Source: Rahnella bruchi (GTDB taxonomy: Bacteria; Pseudomonadota; Gammaproteobacteria; Enterobacterales; Enterobacteriaceae). From it: a stretch of DNA of 64,000 bases. Under the pieces are notes generated by a model. It made no database searches. It saw nothing but the letters and a program-made list of their open reading frames with translations, and was not told the origin of the DNA. Position 1 is the stretch's first letter, and every line of letters starts with the position of its first letter. Where the stretch lies: assembly GCF_003614975.1 (NCBI RefSeq), contig NZ_QZWI01000008.1, forward strand, positions 62,001-126,000, given 5' to 3'. Both the position numbers and the translations under genes were made by a program. Positions 46,448-57,011 of the stretch are shown piece after piece.

Positions 46448-47455
46448 ATGAAGCCAATTTTTAGCAGGGGACCTTCCCTGCAACTGCGACTTTTTTTGGC
46501 TATTCTCACGGCCATTGTCTTGATTGTTGCCGACAGTAAAATAGGTACGTTTGTTAAAATTCGCACCTATATGGATACTGCCGTCAGTCCCTTCTATTTT
46601 TTGTCCAATGCCCCGCGTGAATTCTTAGATCAGGTCTCTTCTACATTTGCCACTCGTGGTCAGATGGAGCTCGAAAACCGCGCTCTTCGTCAGGAACTGT
46701 TGCTGAAAAATAGCGATCTGATGATGCTTGGCCAATACAAACAAGAAAACGCCCGTCTGCGCGAACTGCTGGGATCACCGTTGCGTCAGGACGAGCACAA
46801 AATGGTGACGCAGGTTCTGTCTACCAGTAATGATCCTTACAGTGATCAGGTGGTGATCGACAAAGGCAGCAACAGCGGTGTGTATATTGGTCAGCCGGTC
46901 ATCAGCGACAAAGGCGTTGTTGGCCAGGTTGTTGCCGTTGCCGCACTGACCAGCCGCGTATTACTGATTTGTGATGCTTCGCACGCATTACCCATCCAGG
47001 TACTGCGTAACGACATCCGCGTGATTGCTGCCGGTAGCGGATGTGCCGATGACTTACAGCTTGAGCATCTGCCAAGCAATACCGATATTCGTGTCGGCGA
47101 TGTGCTGGTCACATCCGGTCTTGGTGGAAGATTCCCTGAAGGGTATCCGGTGGGTGTGGTGTCTTCTGTCAAAGTGGATAACCAGCGTGCTTATACCGTG
47201 ATTCAGGCGCGCCCGACCGCTGGTCTGCAACGTCTGCGCTATCTACTGCTCCTGTGGGGGTCTGACCGTAATGGCGAACACCCGCTGCCGCCGGATGAAG
47301 TCCATCGCGTTGCTAATGAACGTCTGATGCAGATGATGCCACAAGTTCTGCCACCTCCGGGTGATATGGGGCCTCCGGCACCGGTTCCGCCACCGGCTAC
47401 CGGCACGGTGACCGCGCCTGTCAGCACGCCTGCTGTTCAGGGAGCGACACGATGA
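46448..47455 (+). CDS. mreC: Rod-shape-determining protein MreC
   Basis: A 335-residue bitopic membrane protein linking MreB to periplasmic PBP2 in the elongasome. One N-terminal membrane segment ([18 protein letters not shown]) is followed by a coiled coil (about 65-105) and two beta-barrel domains with [26 protein letters not shown]. The C-terminus is Pro-rich (about 295-335), as in enteric homologues. [14 protein letters not shown] at 46448 matches the E. coli start; the longer frame is rejected. It overlaps mreD by four bases. Confidence 0.97.
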   Translation: MKPIFSRGPSLQLRLFLAILTAIVLIVADSKIGTFVKIRTYMDTAVSPFYFLSNAPREFLDQVSSTFATRGQMELENRALRQELLLKNSDLMMLGQYKQENARLRELLGSPLRQDEHKMVTQVLSTSNDPYSDQVVIDKGSNSGVYIGQPVISDKGVVGQVVAVAALTSRVLLICDASHALPIQVLRNDIRVIAAGSGCADDLQLEHLPSNTDIRVGDVLVTSGLGGRFPEGYPVGVVSSVKVDNQRAYTVIQARPTAGLQRLRYLLLLWGSDRNGEHPLPPDEVHRVANERLMQMMPQVLPPPGDMGPPAPVPPPATGTVTAPVSTPAVQGATR

Positions 47456-47940
47456 ACAGTTACCGGAGCCACGGGCGTTGGATTATTTGGCTATCCTTCT
47501 TAATAGCCATGCTGCTGCAGGTAATGCCGTGGCCAGAACAGATTTACATGTTCAGGCCATCATGGCTGATGCTGATCCTGATTTACTGGGTGATGGCGTT
47601 ACCGCATCGCGTCAACGTGGGTACCGGTTTTGTTGTTGGCTTCATCATGGATCTTATCCTGGGCTCAACGCTGGGTATCCGTGCGCTGGCATTTGCCATC
47701 ACCGCCTATCTGGTCGCGTTCAAATTCCAGTTATTCCGTAATCTGGCGCTCTGGCAACAGGCGCTAATTGTCATGGTGCTTTCACTGGCCGTGGACGTGA
47801 TGGTGTTCTGGGGTGAATTCCTGGTGGTTAACGTTTCGTTCCGGCCTGAAGTTTTCTGGAGTAGTGTGGTTGACGGTATTCTGTGGCCATGGCTGTTCCT
47901 GCTGATGCGTAAAATTCGTCGTCAGTTTGCCGTGCAATGA
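47452..47940 (+). CDS. mreD: Rod-shape-determining protein MreD
   Basis: A 162-residue inner-membrane protein of the elongasome with five or six hydrophobic segments. The family stretches [40 protein letters not shown] and [21 protein letters not shown] are clear. The ATG overlaps the mreC stop codon (ATGA), so translation is coupled. It ends seven bases before the yhdE start codon. Confidence 0.97.
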   Translation: MNSYRSHGRWIIWLSFLIAMLLQVMPWPEQIYMFRPSWLMLILIYWVMALPHRVNVGTGFVVGFIMDLILGSTLGIRALAFAITAYLVAFKFQLFRNLALWQQALIVMVLSLAVDVMVFWGEFLVVNVSFRPEVFWSSVVDGILWPWLFLLMRKIRRQFAVQ

Positions 47941-47947
47941 GGATGTT

Positions 47948-48541
47948 ATGACCGCACTTTATCTGGCCTCCGGGTCGCCGCGCCGCCGTGAATTACTCAC
48001 TTTGCTGGAACTGCCTTTCGAGCGCCTGTCTACGGATGTGGCCGAAGAGCGTCAGCCCGATGAAGTACCGCAAGACTATGTTCTGCGGCTGGCGAAAGAG
48101 AAGGCGCAGGCCGGTGTGGCGGTAGCAGCAGAGGATTTGCCGGTGCTAGGCGCAGATACCATTGTGGTACTTGACGGTAAAGTGTTGGAAAAGCCACGTG
48201 ACGAAGCGCAAGCCGCTGTTATGCTTAAAGCATTGTCTGGAAAACAGCATCAGGTGATGACCGCGATTGCGTTTGCCGACCGGCGGGATTGCCTCAATAC
48301 GTTGGTTGTGACCGATGTCACCTTCCGTTCACTATCCTCCGACGACATTGCACACTATATTCTGAGCGGTGAGCCCATGGATAAAGCGGGCGCTTATGGT
48401 ATTCAGGGAAAGGGCGGTTGTTTCGTCCGAGAAATTCGCGGCAGTTACTATGCAGTTGTGGGTCTTCCTCTGGTGGAAACTCAGGAACTGCTAAATGAAT
48501 TTTCTGCATTACGCGAGCTTAGGAGAAAACATGACAGCTGA
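47948..48541 (+). CDS. yhdE: Maf-family nucleoside-triphosphate pyrophosphatase YhdE
   Basis: A 197-residue cytosolic enzyme that hydrolyses dTTP and UTP, including modified forms, to monophosphates as house-cleaning. The Maf motifs are [15 protein letters not shown] at the N-terminus, [20 protein letters not shown] and [29 protein letters not shown]. It lies between mreD and rng as in E. coli. Its 3' end overlaps rng by 11 bases. The start is set at ATG 47948 with GAGGA upstream. Confidence 0.95.
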   Translation: MTALYLASGSPRRRELLTLLELPFERLSTDVAEERQPDEVPQDYVLRLAKEKAQAGVAVAAEDLPVLGADTIVVLDGKVLEKPRDEAQAAVMLKALSGKQHQVMTAIAFADRRDCLNTLVVTDVTFRSLSSDDIAHYILSGEPMDKAGAYGIQGKGGCFVREIRGSYYAVVGLPLVETQELLNEFSALRELRRKHDS

Positions 48542-50000
48542 ATTACTGGTCAATGTCACCCCGTCTGAAACCCGCGTGGCCTACATTGACGGTGGCATTC
48601 TGCAGGAAATCCATATTGAGCGTGAGACCAAACGCGGGATTGCCGGCAACATTTATAAAGGACGTATCAGCCGTGTTCTGCCGGGTATGCAGGCAGCATT
48701 TGTCGATATCGGCCTTGAAAAAGCAGCATTTTTGCATGCTTCAGACATCATGCCTCACACCGAGTGTGTCGCGCGTGATGAGCAGAAAAATTTCCATGTT
48801 CGTGATATCGCAGAACTGGTGCATCAGGGTCAGGATCTGATGGTGCAGGTGGTGAAAGATCCGCTGGGTACCAAAGGCGCGCGGCTGACGACCGATATTA
48901 CCTTGCCTTCCCGCTATCTGGTGTTCATGCCCGGAGCTTCGCACGTTGGCGTATCGCAGCGTATTGAAAGTGAAGCGGAACGTGATCGTCTCAAGCGCAT
49001 CGTCTCAGAGTATTGTGACGAGCACGGCGGTTACATTATTCGTACCGCCGCCGAAGGCGTGGGCGAAGAAGAACTCAAGCAGGATGCTGCCTACCTGAAA
49101 CGCTTGTGGACCAAGGTGATGGAGCGCAAGCGTCGCAACAAAACCAAGTGCAAGTTATATGGTGAGCTGGCGCTGGCGCACCGTGTTTTACGAGATTTTG
49201 CCGGTGAAGCGCTGGACAGGATCCGCGTTGATTCCCGTCTGACGTACGAATTGCTGGTGGAGTTCACCGGCGAATACATGCCTGAAATGACCAGCAAGCT
49301 GGAACATTACAGCGGCAAGCAGCCTATTTTCGATTTGTTCGATGTCGAGAATGAAATCCAGCGGGCGCTTGAGCGCAAGGTGGAACTCAAATCCGGTGGC
49401 TACCTGATTATCGATCAGACCGAAGCGATGACGACGGTGGACATTAACACCGGCGCATTTGTCGGCCATCGTAATCTTGAAGACACTATTTTCAACACCA
49501 ATACTGAAGCGACACAGGCCATTGCCCGTCAGTTGCGTCTGCGTAATCTCGGCGGCATTATCATCATCGACTTCATTGATATGTCGAATGAAGATCACCG
49601 CCGTCGCGTGTTGCACAGCCTGGAGCAGGCATTGTCGAAAGACCGTGTGAAGACTGGTATTCACGGTTTCTCAGCGCTCGGACTGGTGGAAATGACCCGT
49701 AAGCGCACGCGTGAAAGCGTCGAGCATGTACTGTGCAGCGATTGTCCGACCTGTCATGCACGCGGTACGGTAAAAACCGTTGAAACCGTCTGCTATGAAA
49801 TTTTGCGTGAAATTGTACGCGTGCATCATGCTTACGATTCTGACCGTTTCCTGGTTTACGCGTCTGCTGCCGTGGGTGAAGCCCTCAAGGGAGAAGAATC
49901 CCATGCACTGGCTGAAGTAGAAATCTTCGTCGGCAAACAGGTAAAAGTGCAAATTGAGCCGCTCTACAGTCAGGAACAGTTCGACGTCGTTATGATGTGA
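48531..50000 (+). CDS. rng: Ribonuclease G
   Basis: A 489-residue endoribonuclease that matures the 5' end of 16S rRNA and degrades certain mRNAs. The N-terminal S1 domain (about 35-125) has [23 protein letters not shown]. The catalytic aspartates are in [21 protein letters not shown] and [11 protein letters not shown]. The zinc-link cysteines CSDCPTC near residue 405 join the protomers. The length is exactly that of E. coli RNase G, and the RNase E C-terminal scaffold is absent as expected. AGGAG lies seven bases before the ATG. Confidence 0.98.
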   Translation: MTAELLVNVTPSETRVAYIDGGILQEIHIERETKRGIAGNIYKGRISRVLPGMQAAFVDIGLEKAAFLHASDIMPHTECVARDEQKNFHVRDIAELVHQGQDLMVQVVKDPLGTKGARLTTDITLPSRYLVFMPGASHVGVSQRIESEAERDRLKRIVSEYCDEHGGYIIRTAAEGVGEEELKQDAAYLKRLWTKVMERKRRNKTKCKLYGELALAHRVLRDFAGEALDRIRVDSRLTYELLVEFTGEYMPEMTSKLEHYSGKQPIFDLFDVENEIQRALERKVELKSGGYLIIDQTEAMTTVDINTGAFVGHRNLEDTIFNTNTEATQAIARQLRLRNLGGIIIIDFIDMSNEDHRRRVLHSLEQALSKDRVKTGIHGFSALGLVEMTRKRTRESVEHVLCSDCPTCHARGTVKTVETVCYEILREIVRVHHAYDSDRFLVYASAAVGEALKGEESHALAEVEIFVGKQVKVQIEPLYSQEQFDVVMM

Positions 50001-50098
50001 TCTGCGGATGACTGGCTTAAAGCATCTGGTTGTTCAGGGTTTCCATTGCCGTCTGTGCGGTTGAAAACCAGCATGGAATGGAAAACAAGGAGAGAGGT

Positions 50099-53000
50099 TT
50101 GAGGCGACTGCCCGGTATTTTATTAACCACCAGCGCAACCCTTGTCGTGATAGTGGCTTTGGTGATCAGTGGCTTGCGGCTGGCATTGCCGCAGCTTAGC
50201 CGCTTTCAGGATCAACTGGTCGGGAAAGTAGAGGCGGTCACCGGCGTACCCATCGAACTGTCGCAAATCAGCGCCAGCTGGAAAACGTTTGGCCCGATCA
50301 TGGAAGTCCGTGGCCTTGAGGTCACAATGCCGGATGCCAGATGGCGGGTTCAGCGCATCACCATGGCGCTGGACGTCTGGCAATCACTCCTGCATTTTCG
50401 CTGGCAGTTTCGCGATCTCACCTTCTATAACCTGCAACTGGATTTAAATACCCCCCTCGGTGGCCATGCTAATAAAGGCAGCGGCATCAAGCCCGGTCGT
50501 GCCAGCGATATTTTTCTGCGTCAGGTCGACCATTTTGACCTGCGCAACAGCCGCATTACCTTCCCTACGCCTTCCGGTCCGCGTGCGGAATTCGATATTC
50601 CCCAGCTGACCTGGCTGAACACCCGCAATCGCCACCGCGCCGAAGGGCAGCTCAGCCTTTCGAGCTTTAACGGCCAGCACGGCGTTGTCCAGCTACGTAT
50701 GGATCTCAATGACTCAAACGGTTTGCTCAATAACGGCAAAATATATCTGCAAGCCGATGATATAGATATGAAACCTTGGTTCAGCCGTTGGCTGCGCAGC
50801 AACACCGGTCTGGAAAGTGCTAACTTCAGCCTTGCCGCCTGGCTGACAGTGCACAACGGCGATATTTATGCTGGTGATGCGCTGTTGAAAACCGGGTTCG
50901 CCACCTGGAAAACCGGTGCCGATGAACACCGTCTCGATGTTGATAATCTGGCGTTGCACGGCAGCCGTCAGGGAAGTGGCTGGCAGATTGGAACGCAGCA
51001 ACTGAACCTGAAAACTGACGGTGTGGCGTGGCCAAAAGGTCGCCTCGAAGCGCTTTATCTTCCTGAAAATACTGATTTCCTCGGCCCCTCGCAGAGCGAA
51101 GAGTTGCGCATCCGCGGTACAAATCTGCAACTGGAGCGCTTAGGGCCGGTGATCCCGGCGATTTCATTCCTGACACCGGCCTTGCTGGAACGCTGGCAGG
51201 ATTTAAAACCTGCCGGGAATGTCGATCGCCTCGCGCTGGATATTCCGCTCAAGCAGCTGGACCAGACCCGTTTCGATGCCAGCTGGCACGATGTCAGCTG
51301 GCAGCGCTGGGAACTCCTTCCGGGCGTAAACCATTTTAGCGGCAGCCTTAAAGGTAGCGTGGCCGGCGGTCAGCTGGCAGTCAATCTCAAAGACAGCGTT
51401 TTACCTTATGGCGAAATGTTCCGTGCTCCGCTGGAAATCGGTGCAGCAACCGGCACCTTTAACTGGACTAACGGTAAGGACGGCTGGGCACTGTCCGGTA
51501 AAGATGTCGATGTTAAAGCCAACGCGCTGTGGGCGAAGGGGGATTTCCGTTACCACCAGCCAACAGAAGGCCAGCCGTGGCTGAATATTCTTGCAGGTAT
51601 CCGTTTATATGACGCCGGTCAGGCGTGGCGCTATTTCCCTGAGCCGCTGATGGGCAAGCATCTGGTGGATTATCTGAGTGGTGCTATTCAGGCCGGTCAG
51701 GTCGATAACGCTACGCTGACGTTCAACGGTAATCCGCATGATTTCCCGTTCAAAAAGAACGAAGGGCAGTTTGAAGTGTGGGTTCCACTGCGCCACTCAA
51801 CATTCGAATTCCAGCCGGGCTGGCCAGCGCTCACCAATCTGGATATCGACCTCGACTTCCTCAATGACGGCCTGTTTATGAAAGCCGCGCATACCAAACT
51901 GGGTAATGTTGATGGCAATAATGTGGTCGCCAATATTCCTGATTACCTGAAGGAACGCTTGTTTATCGATTCAGATTTGCGTGGGCAGGGCAAAGAAATC
52001 GGCGATTACTTCATGGGGACACCGTTGCATGATTCGCTGGGCTCGGCGCTACAGGAATTGCAGATTGGCGGCGAAGTGAATGGTCGCTTACATCTGGATA
52101 TTCCACTGGATGGAGAGAGGGTTCGCGCTTCAGGCGGTGTGACGTTGAATGACAACAGTCTGTTTATTAAACCGCTGGACAGCAAAATCAGCCATCTCAG
52201 TGGTCAGTTCAGTTATGACAACGGCAATCTGCAAAGTAACCGTCTTACCGGTGAATGGTTCGGTCAGCCGGTGAACGTGATGTTCAGTACGCAGGAACTG
52301 GCGAATGACTTTAAAGTTCAGGTCGGTCTGGATGCCAACTGGCAGCTGGCGAAAATCCCTGGTATGCCGGCAGCGGCAGCCAGCAAAATTTCTGGCGGCA
52401 CACCATGGAAAGGCGATGTAAATATTACACTGCCCCACAAAGGCACCCCGACTTATACCGTCGATGTGAACGCCGATCTGAAAGATGTGAGCAGTCACTT
52501 ACCGGACCCGCTTAGCAAAAAGTCCGGACATACCATGCCGCTGGTGGTCAATGTGAAAGGCGATCTGCACAGCTTCAATCTGGAAGGCGTGCTGGCCGGG
52601 AAAGACCGCTTTAACAGCCGCTGGCTGCTGGGCAAACAGCTGAAGCTGGATCGCGCTTCATGGCAAGCCAATGCGAAGAAAACGCCGCCATTACCGGCAG
52701 ACAGCAGCCTGACGTTAAACTTGCCGCCGCTGGATGGTGAAAACTGGCTGGGCTTGCTTTCGCCGGATAAAGCGACGCAGAGCACCGGCAGCAAACTGGC
52801 AGGTTTCAGCTTCCCGCATCAGATAACCCTCACCACGCCTGCGCTGACACTGGGCGGACAGGTATGGAATGACCTGACCCTGACGTCGGTACAGGGACAT
52901 CAGGGGATGGAAATCATCGCCAAAGGCAAAGAAATTGACGGCCAGTTGAATATGAATGACAACGGTCCGTGGCTGGCGAACGTGAAATATGTGTATTTCA

Positions 53001-53926
53001 ATCCGCAATGGACCGTGGCCGATGTCGCCAGCAGCGGTCAGTCGGGCGGAAACCCGTTTGCCACCAGTAAGATTTCCTTTGCTAACTGGCCTGCGCTGCA
53101 ACTGCGTTGCGAAGCCTGCTGGTTCCTCGGACAAAACTTCCGCAAAGTGAATGCCGATCTCACGCCTGAGGGCGATCAGCTGATGCTGCGCAATGGCCTC
53201 ATCGACACCGGCGTCGCGCGGCTTAATGTTCAGGGCGACTGGAAGCAGAACGCCGAAGGCGAAAATACCGGTCTGAAAGGGAAGCTGACGGGTAAAAATA
53301 TCGATCAGGCCATGTCATTCTTTGGTGTCACCACGCCGCTGAAAGGCGCGCCATTCGACATCAACTTCGATCTGCACTGGAAATCTGTGCCGTGGAAACC
53401 GGATATCAGTACGCTTAACGGCACGCTGAAGAACACCTTAGGTAAAGGTGAGATCGCTGATGTCGGCACCGGACGAGCGGGACAGTTGCTGCGTCTGGTC
53501 AGTTTCGACGCCTTGCTGCGCAAACTGCGTCTCGATTTCAGTGACACCTTCGGTCAGGGATTCTATTTCGACTCCATCAAATCGACGGCATGGATCAAAG
53601 ACGGTGTTATGCACACTGATGATCTGCTGATTGATGGTCTGGAAGCGGATATTGCCATTACCGGTCAGGTAAACTTTGTGAATCAACGCCTTGATCTGGA
53701 AGCCGTTATCGCACCGGAAATCTCTGCTACCGTCGGCGTGGCAACGGCCTTTGTTATTAACCCGGTGGTCGGTGTGGCGGTATTTGCGGCCAGTAAAGTG
53801 CTGGCGCCACTTTGGAATAAAATTTCTCTGATCCGCTATCAGATTGACGGCACCATTGCGGATCCGCACATCAACGAAATTCTTCGCAAACCAGCAGAAC
53901 ACCCGAAAGCCGCAGCCGCTCAGTAA
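50099..53926 (+). CDS. yhdP: AsmA-like phospholipid transporter YhdP (TTG start)
   Basis: A 1275-residue inner-membrane-anchored AsmA-like protein that forms a periplasmic beta-groove bridge carrying phospholipids to the outer membrane, working with TamB and YdbH. One N-terminal membrane anchor (RLPGILLTTSATLVVIVALVISGL) is followed by more than 1100 residues of repeated beta-strand sequence and the AsmA_2 C-terminal part (GKGEIADVGTGRAGQLLRLVSFDALLRKLRLDFSDTFGQGFYFDSI). The start is taken as TTG at 50099: AAGGAG stands at ideal distance and the E. coli protein starts at the same RRLPGIL. An in-frame ATG exists at 50078. It is immediately downstream of rng. Confidence 0.94.
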   Translation: MRRLPGILLTTSATLVVIVALVISGLRLALPQLSRFQDQLVGKVEAVTGVPIELSQISASWKTFGPIMEVRGLEVTMPDARWRVQRITMALDVWQSLLHFRWQFRDLTFYNLQLDLNTPLGGHANKGSGIKPGRASDIFLRQVDHFDLRNSRITFPTPSGPRAEFDIPQLTWLNTRNRHRAEGQLSLSSFNGQHGVVQLRMDLNDSNGLLNNGKIYLQADDIDMKPWFSRWLRSNTGLESANFSLAAWLTVHNGDIYAGDALLKTGFATWKTGADEHRLDVDNLALHGSRQGSGWQIGTQQLNLKTDGVAWPKGRLEALYLPENTDFLGPSQSEELRIRGTNLQLERLGPVIPAISFLTPALLERWQDLKPAGNVDRLALDIPLKQLDQTRFDASWHDVSWQRWELLPGVNHFSGSLKGSVAGGQLAVNLKDSVLPYGEMFRAPLEIGAATGTFNWTNGKDGWALSGKDVDVKANALWAKGDFRYHQPTEGQPWLNILAGIRLYDAGQAWRYFPEPLMGKHLVDYLSGAIQAGQVDNATLTFNGNPHDFPFKKNEGQFEVWVPLRHSTFEFQPGWPALTNLDIDLDFLNDGLFMKAAHTKLGNVDGNNVVANIPDYLKERLFIDSDLRGQGKEIGDYFMGTPLHDSLGSALQELQIGGEVNGRLHLDIPLDGERVRASGGVTLNDNSLFIKPLDSKISHLSGQFSYDNGNLQSNRLTGEWFGQPVNVMFSTQELANDFKVQVGLDANWQLAKIPGMPAAAASKISGGTPWKGDVNITLPHKGTPTYTVDVNADLKDVSSHLPDPLSKKSGHTMPLVVNVKGDLHSFNLEGVLAGKDRFNSRWLLGKQLKLDRASWQANAKKTPPLPADSSLTLNLPPLDGENWLGLLSPDKATQSTGSKLAGFSFPHQITLTTPALTLGGQVWNDLTLTSVQGHQGMEIIAKGKEIDGQLNMNDNGPWLANVKYVYFNPQWTVADVASSGQSGGNPFATSKISFANWPALQLRCEACWFLGQNFRKVNADLTPEGDQLMLRNGLIDTGVARLNVQGDWKQNAEGENTGLKGKLTGKNIDQAMSFFGVTTPLKGAPFDINFDLHWKSVPWKPDISTLNGTLKNTLGKGEIADVGTGRAGQLLRLVSFDALLRKLRLDFSDTFGQGFYFDSIKSTAWIKDGVMHTDDLLIDGLEADIAITGQVNFVNQRLDLEAVIAPEISATVGVATAFVINPVVGVAVFAASKVLAPLWNKISLIRYQIDGTIADPHINEILRKPAEHPKAAAAQ

Positions 53927-54000
53927 CATCACCGCGAAGGTGGCAGGAAACCTCGTTCGGGCTGTGTTAGGCTGTTATTAACCTTGTAACAATGGATTGT

Positions 54001-54043
54001 CCGGCGGGTTGACGTTTTTTTGACGTTCAGCCCGCCGGATTTT
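54001..54043 (+). terminator. Terminator between yhdP and tldD
   Basis: CCGGCGGG and CCCGCCGG, extendable to twelve pairs with TTGA/TCAG, flank an inner T-rich loop and are followed by ATTTT. It lies about 75 bases past yhdP and just before the tldD start. Confidence 0.65.
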
Positions 54044-54067
54044 CGTCTTAAAAGAGAGTGAACATCT

Positions 54068-55513
54068 ATGAGTCTGGCCTTAGTCAGTGAGCAGTTACTA
54101 ACTGCTAATAATCTGAGTCATCAGGATTTGTTTTCCGTTTTAGGCCAGTTGTCTGAACGTCGCCTTGATTATGCCGATCTCTTTTTCCAGTCCAGTTTCC
54201 ACGAAGCCTGGGTTATCGAAGACAGCATCATCAAAGATGGTTCTTACAATATCGATCAGGGCGTCGGCGTCCGTGCGGTCAGCGGTGAAAAAACCGGTTT
54301 CGCTTACGCCGACCAGATTACGTTGAATGCCCTGAACCTGAGCGCGACAGCGGCCCGCAGCATTGTCCGCGAGCAGGGTAATGGCAAAGCGCATACGCTG
54401 GGCGAAATTGCGTACAAATCTCTTTATTCTCCACTGGATCCGCTGCAAAGCCTGCCACGTGAAGCGAAGATTGAACTGCTGCACCGTGTAGACAAAATCG
54501 CCCGCGCGGCAGATAAGCGCGTGCAGGAAGTCAGCGCCAGTATTACCGGCGTATACGAAACCGTGCTGGTTGCGGCGACCGATGGCACGCTGGCAGCGGA
54601 TATCCGTCCGCTGGTGCGTTTATCCGTTAGCGTTCTGGTCGAACAGGACGGACGTCGTGAGCGTGGCTCAAGCGGCGGCGGTGGTCGTGTCGGCTATGAT
54701 TACTTCCTTGAAACCGTTAACGGCGAAGTGCGTGCCGAAGCGTTTGCCCGTGACGCCGTGCGCATGGCCCTGCTGAATCTGACCGCTGTTGCCGCACCCG
54801 CTGGCGGTATGCCGGTAGTGCTGGGCGCAGGCTGGCCGGGCGTGCTGCTGCACGAAGCGGTCGGACACGGTCTGGAAGGTGATTTTAACCGTCGCGGCAC
54901 GTCGGTCTTCAGCGGTCAGATGGGCAAACTGGTGGCGTCAGAACTGTGTACCGTGGTGGACGACGGCACTATTCCGAATCTGCGCGGCTCGCTGGCGATT
55001 GACGATGAAGGTGTGCCGGGTCAGTACAACATGCTGATCGAGAACGGTGTGCTGAAAGGCTATATGCAGGACAAACTGAATGCGCGCCTGATGGGCGTTG
55101 CACCGACAGGTAACGGCCGCCGCGAGTCTTATGCGCATCTGCCAATGCCGCGTATGACCAATACCTACATGCTGGCCGGGAAATCCACGCCGGAAGACAT
55201 CATCAGCAGCGTGGAGTATGGCCTGTATGCGCCAAACTTCGGCGGCGGCCAGGTGGATATCACCTCGGGTAAATTTGTGTTCTCTACTTCTGAAGCCTAT
55301 CTGATCGAAAAAGGCCGCATCACCAAACCGGTGAAAGGCGCGACGTTGATTGGCTCGGGTATTGAAGCGATGCAACAGATTTCCATGGTCGGCAACGATC
55401 TGGCACTCGATAAAGGTGTCGGCGTGTGCGGCAAAGAAGGCCAGAGCCTGCCAGTCGGGGTCGGTCAACCCACCCTGAAACTGGATAATCTGACTGTGGG
55501 TGGTACTGCTTAA
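54068..55513 (+). CDS. tldD: Metalloprotease subunit TldD
   Basis: A 481-residue subunit of the TldD/TldE (PmbA) heterodimeric zinc protease, which cleaves unfolded peptides such as the microcin B17 leader and degrades CcdA. The zinc motif HEXXXH is intact as HEAVGH from about residue 262, in [41 protein letters not shown] is the conserved C-terminal strand region. Its partner pmbA begins at 63874 in the same window. The sequence follows E. coli TldD end to end. Confidence 0.98.
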   Translation: MSLALVSEQLLTANNLSHQDLFSVLGQLSERRLDYADLFFQSSFHEAWVIEDSIIKDGSYNIDQGVGVRAVSGEKTGFAYADQITLNALNLSATAARSIVREQGNGKAHTLGEIAYKSLYSPLDPLQSLPREAKIELLHRVDKIARAADKRVQEVSASITGVYETVLVAATDGTLAADIRPLVRLSVSVLVEQDGRRERGSSGGGGRVGYDYFLETVNGEVRAEAFARDAVRMALLNLTAVAAPAGGMPVVLGAGWPGVLLHEAVGHGLEGDFNRRGTSVFSGQMGKLVASELCTVVDDGTIPNLRGSLAIDDEGVPGQYNMLIENGVLKGYMQDKLNARLMGVAPTGNGRRESYAHLPMPRMTNTYMLAGKSTPEDIISSVEYGLYAPNFGGGQVDITSGKFVFSTSEAYLIEKGRITKPVKGATLIGSGIEAMQQISMVGNDLALDKGVGVCGKEGQSLPVGVGQPTLKLDNLTVGGTA

Positions 55514-55522
55514 ACCTTAATT

Positions 55523-55550
55523 ACCTCCCCTTTCATAAGGGGAGGTTTTG
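55523..55550. terminator. Terminator of tldD
   Basis: The stem ACCTCCCC/GGGGAGGT has an eight-base loop, followed on the plus strand by TTTGATTT. It lies between tldD and the convergent aaeR. Confidence 0.75.
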
Positions 55551-55555
55551 ATTTG

Positions 55556-56497
55556 CTACTGACCCCACTGCATTCCCTTTTTCCCCTGCCGGTATCCCTG
55601 ATACACCTTACTCACCAGTTTGAAATAATCTGTCAGATAATCAATGCAGACCTGCACTTTCAGCGGCAATTTGTCCTTTTCGGTATACAGCGCGTAGACC
55701 GGTCTTGGGTCGGACTGGTAGCTTCTGAACAATATCTCAACTTCTCCTGCGTTAATTTCCTCGATGACCCACATCAGCGGAACATAGGCGATACCCACAC
55801 CGGCTTTTAGCCAGCGGATCATGGTTTGCGAATCATTGGTGACAAAGCGACCTTGCGGCGTAATGCGGGTGGAAATCCCTTCGGGCGCGATAAGCTCAAA
55901 CTCACTGTCGGGACGGACGCTGTATTCCAGCCATGAGAAATTCACCATATCCGCCGGTTTTTCCGGGGTGCCGTGCTGAGCCAAATAACTGCGTGCCGCG
56001 CAGACCACCATCGGCATTGAGCCTAAACGTGTGCAGAACAAGCTGGAATCCTGCAACGCGCCGACGCGGATCACCACGTCCAGCCCGTCAGCAATAAGAT
56101 CCGGTGCCGGAATACCCGTCACCAGATTCACCGTAAGGCCAGGGTATTCGCTGAGCATTTCCGCGGTCATTGCAGCAAGAACATTTTGTGCCATTGTTGA
56201 TGAACTGCCGATGCGCAATGTCCCGGTCGGGGTATTGTTGAAGGCATACAATTGTTCATGCACTTCGCGGACATCGTGCAGCATTTTCCTGCATCCCTGA
56301 TAGTAAATCTTACCCGCTTCTGTCAGACCAATGCTGCGCGTGCTTCGGTTTAATAGTTTGATTTGTAAATCATTTTCTAGTTTTGAAATCGTCTGGCTGA
56401 TGGCGGAAACGCTCATGTCGAGGCGTCGTGCAGCGGCAGTAAAAGAACCGCTTTCTACCACCTGAGCGAAAATCGACATGCGTTTTAATCGGTCCAT
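55556..56497 (-). CDS. aaeR: LysR-family activator AaeR
   Basis: A 313-residue LysR regulator that activates aaeXAB in response to aromatic carboxylic acids. The helix-turn-helix is in MDRLKRMSIFAQVVESGSFTAAARRLDMSVSAISQTISKLE, and the effector domain starts at about 90 (TGTLRIGSSSTMAQNVLAAMTAEM). The location, divergent from aaeX with tldD on its other side, is as in E. coli. The intergenic region holds a CRP site 16-37 bases upstream of its start codon. Confidence 0.93.
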   Translation of the reverse strand: MDRLKRMSIFAQVVESGSFTAAARRLDMSVSAISQTISKLENDLQIKLLNRSTRSIGLTEAGKIYYQGCRKMLHDVREVHEQLYAFNNTPTGTLRIGSSSTMAQNVLAAMTAEMLSEYPGLTVNLVTGIPAPDLIADGLDVVIRVGALQDSSLFCTRLGSMPMVVCAARSYLAQHGTPEKPADMVNFSWLEYSVRPDSEFELIAPEGISTRITPQGRFVTNDSQTMIRWLKAGVGIAYVPLMWVIEEINAGEVEILFRSYQSDPRPVYALYTEKDKLPLKVQVCIDYLTDYFKLVSKVYQGYRQGKKGMQWGQ

Positions 56498-56800
56498 TGT
56501 TAACTCTGGCTTAAAAGTGATTTAGATCACAGAATGTTGATTACTTGATAATAAGCACGCTAATATACCCTTCCGGGCGATAAAACTCAGGTTTCTGTTT
56601 TCCTGACATAATGCTTACCTTCGCACACTTCCCTGGCAACTCCACAACTTCGTTTCGCATTTCCCAGTGAATTATTTATCTCCGGGTGCGCGTGGTGTTG
56701 CCTAAAATAATGAATAATGTGCGCGCGGGAAAAGAGCGTTCACCCGTGGCTAAACTGACCGTCGTAATACCGTTCCTGGTGATAATGTAAGGATTTTTTG
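56498..56800. other. aaeR-aaeX divergent promoter region
   Basis: About 300 bases. It holds the CRP site at 56513-56534 near aaeR and, further on, AT-rich DNA expected to carry AaeR-binding T-N11-A motifs and the aaeX promoter. TAAGGA at 56788-56793 is the aaeX ribosome site. The reverse-strand frame at 56676-56912 runs out of aaeX antisense and is rejected. Confidence 0.5.
56513..56534. promoter_or_regulatory. CRP-binding site between aaeR and aaeX
   Basis: The two arms are AGTGA and TCACA separated by six bases (TTTAGA), within the 22-base frame of the CRP consensus, whose core is TGTGA-N6-TCACA; one core base differs. It lies 16-37 bases upstream of the aaeR start codon and about 270 before aaeX. 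cAMP-CRP control of the aae genes is therefore likely. Confidence 0.7.
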
Positions 56801-57004
56801 ATGAGTTTGCTTCCGGTAATGGTGATTTTCGGATTGTCGTTTCCTCCGGTGTTTTTTGAAATACTGCTGGCGCTGGTCGTATTTTTCCTGCTGCGACGTG
56901 TATTACAGCCAACCGGTATTTATGACTTTGTCTGGCATCCGGCGTTGTTCAACACAGCTTTGTACTGCTGTCTTTTCTACCTGATCTCCTGCTTGTTCGT
57001 TTGA
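56801..57004 (+). CDS. aaeX: Small membrane protein AaeX
   Basis: A 67-residue protein of the DUF1656 type with two hydrophobic segments. It matches E. coli AaeX over its length ([43 protein letters not shown]). It accompanies the AaeA-AaeB efflux pump and may help its assembly, but its function is not established. The ATG is preceded by TAAGGA; a TTG one codon earlier is rejected. It is the first gene of aaeXAB. Confidence 0.95.
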   Translation: MSLLPVMVIFGLSFPPVFFEILLALVVFFLLRRVLQPTGIYDFVWHPALFNTALYCCLFYLISCLFV

Positions 57005-57011
57005 GGGCGTT

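Noticed and set aside
55523-55550. Possible third copy of the 130-bp inverted-arm element after tldD
   Set aside because: Only one short hairpin with similar G/C content is present; there is no second arm or core, so it is a plain terminator.
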